This document shows positions 26,369 through 36,384 of a DNA stretch of 64,000 nt, one piece after another. A model generated the notes under the pieces. The model saw nothing but the letters and a program-made list of their open reading frames with translations, had not been told where the DNA came from and searched no databases. The stretch spans positions 54,720,955-54,784,954 of the forward strand of contig CM066032.1 in the NCBI GenBank assembly GCA_033557465.1, in the 5' to 3' direction. This stretch comes from Ichthyophis bannanicus. Taxonomy: Eukaryota > Chordata > Amphibia > Gymnophiona > Ichthyophiidae. The position numbers and the translations under genes were made by a program. Every line of letters starts with the position of its first letter. Position 1 is the stretch's first letter.

Positions 26369-27208
26369 TGTCAGACGGTTGCCTGGGTGATAATCTTCAC
26401 AGTCTTGGCAAGTGCATATCTCTATATGATTTGCAAGGGATTGTGGGCAATGTAGTTCATTCATACCAGACACAGCTGCTGACAATAATTTAGTTGTGCT
26501 CTTCGGTAAAGCCAATAAGATATTTATTTATGGGGTTATTTCTCCCAACACAGATATGCTTGGTAGCACATAAATCAGGTTACTTGCTTTCAGTGTTAAC
26601 TTGGAAAAACATTCCTCTGGCTTTCCCCAGTCCAATGGTGTATGCTGGCCCTTGGGATACCTCCCAGTATACGTACTGCTTTGGACTCTTCTAGCCCTCT
26701 CAAAGGCTTTTCTCCTCTTTCTTCCAGAGGGTTTCTTTTTCTCTCTGTCCGTCCGGTTTGGCTTCTGCCTCTGATGATCCTTCAGATGAAACTGATGATC
26801 CTTCTCTGGATATCCAAGGTGATCATGAAGATGGTCATCTGTAGAATAAACTCTACTCTTATTCTGCCTTGATGAGTGCTCCACCTTAGCACAGCGCAGC
26901 TGTGCTGAATCAGGCCTTGCCCTTTGAGATGAGTGTTCCATCCTAGCACAGCACAGCTGTGCTGAATCAAGCCCTGCCCTTTGCAATGAGTGCTTGGGGA
27001 TTACCTCATAGCCCTTTTGATTGAACACACGTTTTCTCACTTCAGCTCCTCTCATGGCTGTTGGAAACCTGGTGCATTCTGGGACTGGTAGTCTTTTATG
27101 GCAAAATTCTGTTTTCTCATTTCTACCAGCACTGACAGGTTGCTTGTTCAGAGACACTTCACCTTTTCTATAGCCCCTTCCTGAGCTATGATAAGCTTCC
27201 TTATCACA
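26369..27208 (-). repeat. 5' LTR of the gypsy element (internally deleted, 840 bp)
   Basis: Matches the two ends of the 3' LTR closely, but about 690 bp present at 22370-23060 is missing; the join is at about 26610. Since the two LTRs of one insertion start identical, the deletion arose after insertion or during reverse transcription. Confidence 0.82.
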
Positions 27209-29145
27209 ACCTTTCCTCCAGGAACTTATCCAAACTTTTTTAAACCCAGCTACACTAACAGCCTTTACTACATCCTCCGGTAACAAATTCCAGAGTTTGA
27301 TTACACGTTGAGTGAAAAAATATTTTCTTTTTCTTTTATTAGTCTTAAATAGTTTACCCTGTAGCTTCATTGCATGTCCCCTAGTCTTTCTATATTCTGA
27401 TAATGTAAACAATCGATCTACATTTACCCATTCTACTCCGTTCATTAATTTATAGACTTCTATCATATCTCCCCTCAGCCGTCTCTTTTCCAGGTTAAAG
27501 AGCCCTAATCTTTTTAGCCTTTCTTCATAGGAGTATCCTTCCATCCCCTTTACCATTTTGGTGGCTCTTCTCTGTACCTTTTCTAATAACGCTATATCCT
27601 TTTTAAGATACGGCGACCAGAATTGCACACAATATTCAAGGTGCGGTCTCACCATGGAACGATATAGAGGCATATCTTTTGTTTTATTTTTCATTCCTTT
27701 CCTTATGATACCTAGCATTCTATTTGCTCTCTTGGCCACCGCTGCACACTGGGCCGAGGGTTTTAACATGTTATCCACAATGACGCCTAAATCTTTTTCC
27801 TGGGTGGTGGTCCCTAATGTGGAACCTTCCATCGTGTAACCATAGTCTGGATTGTTCTTCCCTAATGCATAACTTTGCATTTGTCCACATTAAATTTCAT
27901 CTGCCATTTTGATGCCCAGTCTTCCAATTTATCAAGATCCTCTTGCAATTTTCCACAATCCTCTTGGCTTTTAACAACTTTAAATAGTTTTGTGTCATCT
28001 GCAAATTTGATAACCTCACTCGTTATTCCCTTTTCCAGGTCATTTATAAATATGTCAAAAAGCAGCGGACCCAGCACAGATCCCTGGGGTACACCACTAT
28101 TCACCTTTCTCCATTGCGAAAATTGGCCATTTAGCCCTACCCTCTGCTTTCTATCTTTTAACCAGTCCCTGATCCACAGTAGTACAATGCCTCCTATCCC
28201 ATGACTCTTTAGTTTTGCCGAAAATCTCTGATGAGGGACCTTGTCAAAGGCTTTCTGAAAGTCCAGATACACTAAATCAACCGACTCACCTTTGTCCACC
28301 TGTTTATTCATACCTTCAAAAAAACATAACAGATTAGTAAGACAAGATCTTCCTTGTCTAAAGCCATGTTGGCTGTCTCCCATTAGGACATGACTATCTA
28401 CATGCTGAGTAATTTTATTCTTTATGATGGTTTCTACCATTTTCCCCGGTACTGACGTGAGGCTCACCGGTCTGTAGTTTCACGGATCACCCCTGGAACC
28501 CTTTTTAAAAATTGTTGTTACATTGGCGATCCTCCAATCTTCAGGTATTACAGATGATTTTAATGATAGTTCACAGATTACTAATAGCAGGTCTGCAATC
28601 TCATATTTCAGTTCTTTCAACACCCTTGGATGTATACCATCCAGCCCAGGTGATTTGCTACTCTTCAGTTTATCTAATAGTTGTAATACATCTTCCCGAT
28701 GTATCGATATTTCCTTCAATTCTTCCGCACCTTTAAATACCACTTCAGTCATGGGTAACATCCCTTCATCTTCCTTAGTAAAGACCGAAGCAAAGAATTC
28801 ATTCAGTCTCTCTGCTATCGCCTTGTCGCCTCTTAGTGCCCCTTTAACCCCTTTATCATCTAATGGACCAACTGACTCTCTCACAGGTTTTTTGCTATGA
28901 ATGTACTTGAAAAAGTCTTTAGTTTGTGTTTTTGCTTCCGCAGCAAGTTTCTTCTCAAATTCTCCCTTTGCCTGCCTTATCAATGCCTTGCATTTGATTT
29001 GCCAGTGCTTGTGCTGTTTCCAGGTTTTGTCGTTTGGCTCTTTTTTCCATTTCCTGAAAGATGCTTTTTTGGCAACAACAGCCTCTCTGACCTCACCTTT
29101 AAACCATGCTGGCAGGTTTTTTTTTTTGGACTTCCTTCCACTTTT
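27209..29145 (-). pseudogene. CR1 copy A, ORF2 reverse transcriptase region
   Basis: Read right to left, the minus strand gives the CR1 linker (GEVREAVVAKKASFRKWKK near 29090), RT fingers (SSKSPGLDGIHPRVLKELK near 28640), HGFRQGRSCLTNL, the catalytic VYLDFQKAFDKVPH near 28240, SGVPQGSVLGPLLF, and FADDTKLF near 27990-28010. The C-terminal block (KDLGVIVDNMLKPSAQC, LEYCVQFWSPYL, NLEKRRLRGDMIEVYKLMNG) ends near 27220. Frames change around 28470 and 27860, so it is inactive. The APE endonuclease is missing through 5' truncation. The element continues at 21936-22133 beyond the inserted gypsy. Confidence 0.85.
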
Positions 29146-29312
29146 CTTAAATGGTTTATGGACCTTTCCTCCAGTAACTTATCCAAACCTTTTTTAAACC
29201 CAGCTATACTAAAAGCTTTTACTACATCCTCTGCTAACAAATTCCAGAGTTTGATTACACGTTGAGTGAAAAAAAATTATCTTATTAGTCTTAAATAGTT
29301 TACCCTGTAGCT

Positions 29313-30446
29313 TGTCAGACGGCTGCCTGGGTGAGAATCTTCACAGTCTTGTCAAGTGCATATATCTATATGATTTGCAAGGTATTGTGGGAAATGTAGT
29401 TCATTCACACCAGACACAGCTGCTGACAATAATTTAGTTGTGCTCTTGGGTAAAGCCAATAAGATATTTATTTATGGGGTTATTTCTCCCAACACAGATA
29501 TGCTGTTCTTTTCAGGTTAACTTCTGATTACTTCCCACATAGATACAGAAGTGATTCTCTCCTAGCTCACAAGCAATTAGGTAAGGCTTAATTGCTAGCA
29601 GTTATCCAGCTGAAACCCCTTAGCTGGCTTGCTTTCTACTGTGTGGGTCAAATCCTGCTTCAGGAGCTTTTCTGGGTAGATTAAAGAACAAATTTGTATT
29701 TCTTTGTGATGGTTGCTGTACTTTATAACAGAAAGTTACCAACGGAGTTTAGATAGAGAGCAGTCCATATAAACAGGATCCTCATCTGCTATTATTCCTC
29801 CTTGTTCAACAAGCATGGGTTCAGCCGTCTCCCTCATAGGTAGCCTCTGGTGATTCCTAGCTCTGCAGCACCATTCCTCTGGCTTTCCCCAGTCCAATGG
29901 TGTATGCTGGCCCTTGGAATACCTCCCAGTATACGTACTGCTTTGGACTCTTCTAGACCTCTCAAAGGCTTTTCTCTTCCTTCTTCCAAAGGGTCTCTTT
30001 CCCTCTCTGTCCATCCGGTTTGGCTTCTGCTTCTGATGATCCTTCAGATGAAACTGATGATCAAACTCAAGCTGATTCTCAGGATACTGAGGACAATTCT
30101 CTGGATATCCAAGGTGATCATGAAGATGGTCATCTGTAGAATAAACTCTACTCTTATTCTGCCTTGATGAGTGCTCCTCCCTAACACAGCCCAGCTGTGC
30201 TGAATCAGGCCCTGCCCTTTGAGATGAGTGCTTAGGGATTACCTCATAGCCCTCCTGATTGAACACACGTTTTTCCACTTCAGCTCCTCTAATGGCTGTT
30301 GGAAACCTGGTGCATTCTGGGACTGGTAGTCTTTTATGGCAAAATTCTGTTTTCTCATTTCTACCAGAACTGACAGGTTGCTTGTTCAGAGTCAATTCAC
30401 CTTTTCTATAGCTCCTTCCTGAGCTATGATAAGCTTCCTTATCACA
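29313..30446 (-). repeat. solo LTR of the gypsy family in CR1 copy B
   Basis: Begins TGTCAGACGG and ends CTTATCACA on the plus strand, 1,134 bp, flanked by the 4-bp repeat AGCT (29309-29312 and 30447-30450). The empty site CTGTAGCTTCATTGC is present in CR1 copy A near 27360. No internal sequence is present, so LTR-LTR recombination is inferred. The minus-strand frame 29736-30395 is the LTR open frame shared with the other copies. Confidence 0.88.
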
Positions 30447-31012
30447 AGCTTCATTGCATGTCCCCTAGTCTTCCTATATTCTGATAACGTAAACAATCGA
30501 TCTATGTTTACCTGTTCCACTTCCTTCATTAATTTATAGACTTCTATCATATCTTCCCTCAGCCGTCTCTTTTCCAGATTAAAGAGCCCTAACCTTTTCA
30601 GCCTTTCTTCATAGGGGTATCCTTCCATCCCCTTTACCATTTTGGTGGCTCTTCTCTGAACCTTTTCTAATAATGCTATATCCTTTTTAAGATACGGCAA
30701 CCAGAATAGCACACAATATTCAAGGTGCATTCGTACCATGGACCGCTAAAGAGGCATTATAATATCCTTTGTTTTATATTCCATTCCTTTCCTTATGATA
30801 CCTAGGGGCATGTTTACTAAAGGATCTTAACGTGCACCCGGCGATAGCATGCAGGATGCCATAAAAGGAGTGGGCATTCCGGTCTAAACGTAGCAATCCA
30901 GGATTATCACGCGATAATGTGCACTGCGCACATTAGCACACGATAGAGGAAACCGTGCACGTTAACGCGCATTAATCTTAAGTAGGCGCACTGACTTTCA
31001 AGCAGAGCAGCA

Positions 31013-31493
31013 GAGGTGTAGCGCAGTGGTTAATACGCTGATGGTGCAAGGGTCATGAGCTCAATCCCCTAGTGCACCTAATGAATACAGCTGCTTGAGG
31101 CATTACCCTTTACTTTTAAGCAGTGCTGTTTGAGGAATTTTATTTTCTATTTTAAATTAGTGCTGCCAGCAAACACACCCTCACAATGCCGTAACCTAAG
31201 GTGCCGCATAAGGCGCCCTATAAGGCACTCCGGAGGGCACATTATAAATTGCACTGTCCGCCAAGGCACCCTATAATGTCCCCTATAGGGCACCTTATAA
31301 GGCGCTTTATGGGGCGCCTTATGAGGCACCTTAAGGTTACAGCACTGTGAGTGTGTTTTTGCTGGCAGCACTAATTTAAATTTAAAAAAGAAAATGCCTC
31401 AAACAGCCTTATCAAATAACCCCACTGTAGGATCAAACCCATAACCTTTGCTTCCATAGGCACTGAAATAACCAGTGGGCTACAGCAGCTAAC
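31013..31493. repeat. opposed tRNA-like units around a palindrome cluster (copy A)
   Basis: A forward tRNA-like unit (A-box-like TGTAGCGCAGTGGTTAATAC, B-box-like GAGCTCAATCCCC) at 31013-31080 faces a reverse one at 31425-31493 (GGATCAAACCCATAACC). Between them, arms GTGCTGCCAGCAAACACACC and GTGTTTTTGCTGGCAGCAC enclose GGCGCC/TTATA words. Two pol III-type promoters pointing at each other across a hairpin is an unusual layout, preserved in copies A, D and E. Confidence 0.65.
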
Positions 31494-32874
31494 AAACCCC
31501 TAGGTGGCTACAGAAGGACTTCAGGTCACCACACAAACTGTCTGCTGTGGTTACCAGGATAGGGTTATCCCACCCATACCCATGATACACTGCACATGCA
31601 AATCAGCAGTCTACAGATGATCACAGGATGGGGAATGCACCCCCACAGCACCTCGGCCTGGTAGGGGGTACTGACCCTGTGTGTTACTGGCACAGAGTAG
31701 CTAGAGACCGTCACATTGTGCGGGTACTGTGCTCACCCTGAAGGTGAGGTGGGGTGCCCAGCACCAGGTCTGCAGCACCTCTCATGGCTGAGATAGGTCA
31801 TGCTGTAGGTTCCCATCAGTACCAGGGCATGTGATGGGTAGTTTCTGCAGACACACCTAAGCTAAATCTGTGTCCACCTGCATTTTTCACTCACATGTAG
31901 TCCTTATGGGCTATGATGCACCCAGAATAGTGTATATTCTGTGTTGGTGCCATGGTCACATGATGTAAGTGAAGGGAGGTGTTTGGACCCATAGGCAGAG
32001 TATGTACCACCACCCAACCTGCTCTCTGTGACCCAAGTTGGGAAAAAGGATTTCCTACCAAAAAAACAAAACAAAACACCCACATTCTACATCCCTGCAA
32101 TGGTGGCAATAGAGGGGACCATCAACCCTAGTCCTGCTGGGGAACAGACACCCTACAGTGCAGTCAATGCAGACCTGTACCTATCCATACAGCAATGGCA
32201 GACAGACAGTAGGCCTGGAAATGCTCACCGCACCCACTCCCGCTCTCTCTCACTCTCTCCTCCCCTCCAACATTCTCCAGCCACTGCAACCTGCAAGCTA
32301 TTCCAGCATACACATACTAACTGCAGACAGTCTGCTAGCTAGTCCATAGTGTATGTTCCTGAAGGAGATGTGAGCACACCCACCAAGCAGATAAGTCAGT
32401 GATTGGGCCCCAGAAAAGGAAACCCATAAATAACACTTGAGAGAAATGCAATCTAACACTATGGGGGAACCTAGCCAGGCCATGGTCACTGCTCAGTCAG
32501 GGTGAGAGTGACCTCCCAGCAGGACATGTTGTGGCCACCCTGTCCATGCAGGGGGTGGCCGGGCACTACAATGTCACAGCCATTGCCCTATGCCCTGTGC
32601 AGATGCATCCTGCCCATGCCACCCTGTCCAGGCTATACCCACAGTACCTTGCTCCTCATTATGCACATTGGCAGGCTAACACTGGAAACAGTGCAAGCAG
32701 AGTGGGCTGAGTAAGGTATTGGCAGCTACCACACACTGGCTAGACAGACACACACTTCCACACCTATGCCAGCATTGTGCAAATATAAAGGCTTTTGGCA
32801 GCCCTGGCCACTGCACCAGTCCTGGGCACAGTGCAGGTATGGCTATGGTACGCAATATCATTGGGGTCACTCTT

Positions 32875-33085
32875 TTCCCTTGCTTTTAACGCTCCTCCCT
32901 CCTAGCCTTAACCTCTTCCCTGCGCTGACTGTCCTTTTCTCGCTCTCTTCTCTCTATCCTTTATTGAACTGTAATTTCCTTTTCCTTTTCCGGCCTTGTA
33001 CCATGCTGTAGTGAAGATTTTATTGTAAACCGCTCTGCTTATTACTGAAGGGCGGTCAAGCAAATAAATAAACATAAACATAAAC
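32875..33085 (+). mobile_element. LINE 3' tail (L2-related) inside copy A
   Basis: The block interrupts GGGGTCACTC/AAACACTGTCAG, which is nearly continuous in copies C and E. It ends in TTGTAAACCGCTCTGC, a GGGCGGT hairpin and an (AAATA)n/(AAACAT)n tail, the design of the L2-type ends in this window. Confidence 0.65.
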
Positions 33086-33382
33086 ACTGTCAGAAACCAG
33101 AACTGAAACACACTCCACAGACATCAGAAAGGTTGCTATGATGCAGCTCAATCAGTAGATTGTGCTTAAGTTAGGAATTGCTATCTGCCATTAATCATAG
33201 CAACCTTTTGATATATGTGTAACGTATTCCCAGGTTTAGGGCGGCATTGCTAAGGTAGGCAAGTGCTAGTATTGGGAGATGCTGCTGCACGCAGGGCCCA
33301 ACATCCTGCCTCTCCATGAGGCTTTGGATAATGGAGCCTGTGGGTGCGGGTGTTTCTGCCCCTGTTGGCCGCTGCTCTAGGG

Positions 33383-33574
33383 CAGAGGTTTCCAACTCCA
33401 GTCCTGGTGGGCCAAACACTGTTCGGGTTTTCATGCTGTCCCTAATGAATATGCATGAGATACATTTGCATACCATGGGGTGGCGCATAGAGATGCAGCA
33501 CAGGCATCTTTATTAGAGACAGCATGAGACCTGAATGGTTTTTGGCCCTACAGGACTGTATGTGTGAAACTCTG
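33383..33574 (+). mobile_element. hAT-type MITE in Harbinger-like copy A
   Basis: Ends CAGAGGTTTCCAACTCC and GAAACTCTG, flanked by CTCTAGGG and CTCTAGAT (an aged 8-bp duplication). Orthologous to the MITE in copies B, C and E. Confidence 0.75.
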
Positions 33575-33634
33575 CTCTAGATATTGCAAATGTCTATGGT
33601 GTCTGTGCTCTGTAGGGTAAAAAATAGGCGTTAC

Positions 33635-34203
33635 AGGCATTAATTCCCATTGCAGTGACAAAATCAAAACAAATAACCACCAACACTGCTTTTTCATATT
33701 ATGCTCCCAGCCAATGGAATAAACTGCCACTAAACCTCAGAGAGATTAAAGATCTTACAACTTTCAGGAAGGAACTTAAAACCTACCTATTTAGTCAACA
33801 CTATAGCAACATACAACCTGAAATCAAATTTACTACACAAAAACATGCAACAAACCAAACACATGTCTACCCCACCTAATTCCATTTTCATATCCACCCA
33901 AGTTAGTCTACTCCCAACACTGTACTTATGATCACAAATAACTATTATAATCTCTTGCTAACCATGTAAAGCTACTTTTTGGTTCTTTGTAACATAGTTT
34001 TATGTTTCCTTTTATGTTAATAACCCACACATTGTTTTCCATGTAACCTAGTTCTTATGTAATCTAGTTTTATGTTCACCTAATGTTTAATGTAATGCAA
34101 TATTGCACTGTTTTGCTATATTGTTGTTTTAAAGTTCCTTGTAAACCGCCCCTGATCTCTGGAAGGGGCGGTATAGAAAAGCACACAAATAAATAAATAA
34201 AAA
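33635..34203 (+). pseudogene. L2-type LINE 3' fragment with ORF2 C-terminus
   Basis: The frame 33655-33879 contains YAPSQWNKLPLNLREIKDL and TFRKELKTYLF, the typical C-terminal end of L2 ORF2, followed by an AT-rich 3' UTR, the hairpin CCGCCCCTGATCTCTGGAAG, and an (AAATA)n tail. It interrupts sequence that is continuous in copies B and C. Truncated and inactive. Confidence 0.8.
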
Positions 34204-35518
34204 TCTGCAATAAAGGTTCCATCGTTATTACCATGGCTTAGTACTGGGTAAAATATGGGAACTGGGTTGGTGGGAGCCACAGCTGGGACTTGAACCTGTG
34301 ACCTTCTGCTCCTGAAGACACTGGCTGTCTTACTACACCACACTGTCATTACCTGGGGTTACCATGACTGTTTGTCAGACAGAGCCTGTCTGTTGCAGTG
34401 CACGGCACCCACTTAAACAGGGCTAGGCCATGGTCTGCTGTGGGCAGCTGCCACTGCCCCCTCCAACACCAGTACCCCTCCGCCACCATTCTGACATGCC
34501 CATATGCTGGTGGTGCTGGTGGTGCGCAGTCTCAGGCCATCCAGTGTGTCAGTAGGCGGCTGAATATGGTGCGGGATCTGGGGTAGGGATGCCTGCATAG
34601 ACATCCGCGCTTCCCCCTCACCATCGCCTGCCAATGCTCTGTGCCCTTGGGGGTACCTGCTGGGTACTATCCCCTGTGACACTGTGAGAAACACACTCGT
34701 GCCCATGTTGGGCCCTCATCAGTTGCTGTCTGGCTGCTGTACAGTTTCAGCATTCCTATGTGCCAACTAGGCATCTGCCTAGTCCGCACTGTGCCCCAGC
34801 TGCACCACAGTATGTGCCGCCTGCAGCCCTCTGTATCCCATTTTCCAGCATCTGTACAGTTGCCCTTTCCGACATTCCCACCCTGCTGTTGTGGCACATG
34901 TGCACGCCATAAGAAACCTGTCCAATAAAAAGGGGAAACCCTGATCAGCGCTATTTCAATGTGGGATCATTCACCTTGTAGGGGGGACAGAGCATAGACC
35001 CTTCCAAAATTAGTATCTGTTTTTTGGAGCTTTCTCAGGAGTGTTTTTTAATCGTTACCATTAATATCACTATTTGCCAGCTTGGTTATGGTGATTTTAA
35101 ATTTTGTTCAGGTCATTTTCAATGTTTATTTGCCTTTTTGTTCCATGCACATGTATCACAACTATCACTTTTTTTTAGGTTTCCCTTGCTGTGCTGTACA
35201 TTGCTGACAGAAATGGTTTCTCTTTCCTGCAAATGTGCCTTAACGTGAGGGTTTTACTGGCGTTAGTGTTCAGACCCAGATTCCACAGCATTAGTGTGCC
35301 TGAAGCCTCTCCCCTCCCACTCTCCTCCCATTGACCCCTTCTCTCCGCCCTCTGGGAAGCCTTCCTCCGCCCTTCAGCGCCGGATTTCACAGTGTTACGG
35401 TACCTTAACGCCGCACGCGCATTATCGCGCGATAACGCACCATAATCGCCCGATAACGTACCTTATCACATGATAATACCGCCGCTGCTATATTATGACT
35501 GCTTAGTAAACATACCCC

Positions 35519-36384
35519 CTAGCATTCTATTTGCTCTCTTGGCCGCTGCTGCACACTGGGCAGAGGGTTTTAACATGTTATCCACAATGACGCCTAAATC
35601 TTTTTCCTGGGTGGTTCCTAATGTGGAAACTTGCATCGTGTAAACATAGTTTGGGTTTTCTTCCCTAGGTGCATAACTTTGCACTTGTCCACATTAAATT
35701 TCATCTGCCATTTCGATGTCTAGTCTTCCAATTTATCAAGATTCTCTTGCAAATTTCCACAATCCTCATGGGTTTTAACAACTTGAAATAGTTATGTGTC
35801 ATATGCAAATTTGATAACCTCACTCGTTATTCCCTTTTCCAGGTCATTTATGAATATGTCAAAAAGCAGCGGACCCAACACAGATCCTTGGGGTACACCA
35901 CTATTCACCTTTCTCCATTGTGAAAACTGGCCATTTAGCCCTACCCTCTGCTTTCTATCTTTTAACCAGCTCCTGATCCACAATAGTACACTGCCTCCTA
36001 TCCCATGACTCTTTAGTTTTGCCAAAGGTCTCTGATGAGGGACTTTGTCAAAGGCTTTCTGAAAGTCCAAATACACTGTATCAACCAACTCACCTTTGTC
36101 TACCTGTTTATTGACACCTTCAAAAAAACATAACAAATTAGAAAGACAAGATCTTCCTTGTCTAAAGCCATGTTGGCTCTCTCCCGTTAGGCCATGACTA
36201 TCTACATGCTGAATAATTTTGTCCTTTATGATGGTTTCTACCATTTTTACCGGTACTGATGTCAGGCTCACCAGTCTGTAGTTTCCCGGATCACCCCTAG
36301 AACCCTTTTAAAAAATTGGCGTTACATTGGCGATCCTCCAATCTTCAGGTATTACAGATAATTTTAATGATAGTTCACAGATTA
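35519..36384 (-). pseudogene. CR1 copy B, RT catalytic region
   Basis: The minus-strand frame 35792-36271 gives HGFRQGRSCLSNLLCFFEGV, VYLDFQKAFDKVPHQRP and SGVPQGSVLGPLLFDIFIND. In the catalytic box the FADD of copy A has become FAYD (near 35796-35810), so the active site is lost. Part of the same CR1 as 30447-30804 and 39215-39548. Confidence 0.8.

Larger units (their letters stand above)
22134..27208 (-). mobile_element. complete gypsy (Metaviridae) LTR retrotransposon, Gmr1/SCAN-gag type
   Basis: On the plus strand the element begins TGTCAGACGG and ends TTATCACA (TG...CA), flanked by the 4-bp repeat ACCT (22130-22133 and 27209-27212). The target is a CR1, and the empty site is present in CR1 copy B at 29150-29170. 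Minus-strand order: 5' LTR 26369-27208, leader 26037-26368, gag-protease, integrase remnant, polypurine tract 23656-23666, 3' LTR 22134-23655. No RT or RNase H is present and the integrase catalytic core is deleted, so the copy is non-autonomous. Confidence 0.88.
30805..35518 (+). mobile_element. Harbinger-like non-autonomous element, copy A (complete, with later insertions)
   Basis: The terminal inverted repeats are GGGGCATGTTTACTAA (30805-30820) and, inverted, GGGGTATGTTTACTAA (35503-35518). They are flanked by CTA (30802-30804 and 35519-35521), a 3-bp duplication as in PIF/Harbinger. The empty site CCTAGCATTCTATTTGC is in CR1 copy A near 27711-27727. Both subterminal regions are rich in CGCGATAACG and TTAACGCGC words. 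The interior holds no transposase. Later insertions are an L2 tail (32875-33085) and an L2 3' end (33635-34203). Confidence 0.88.
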
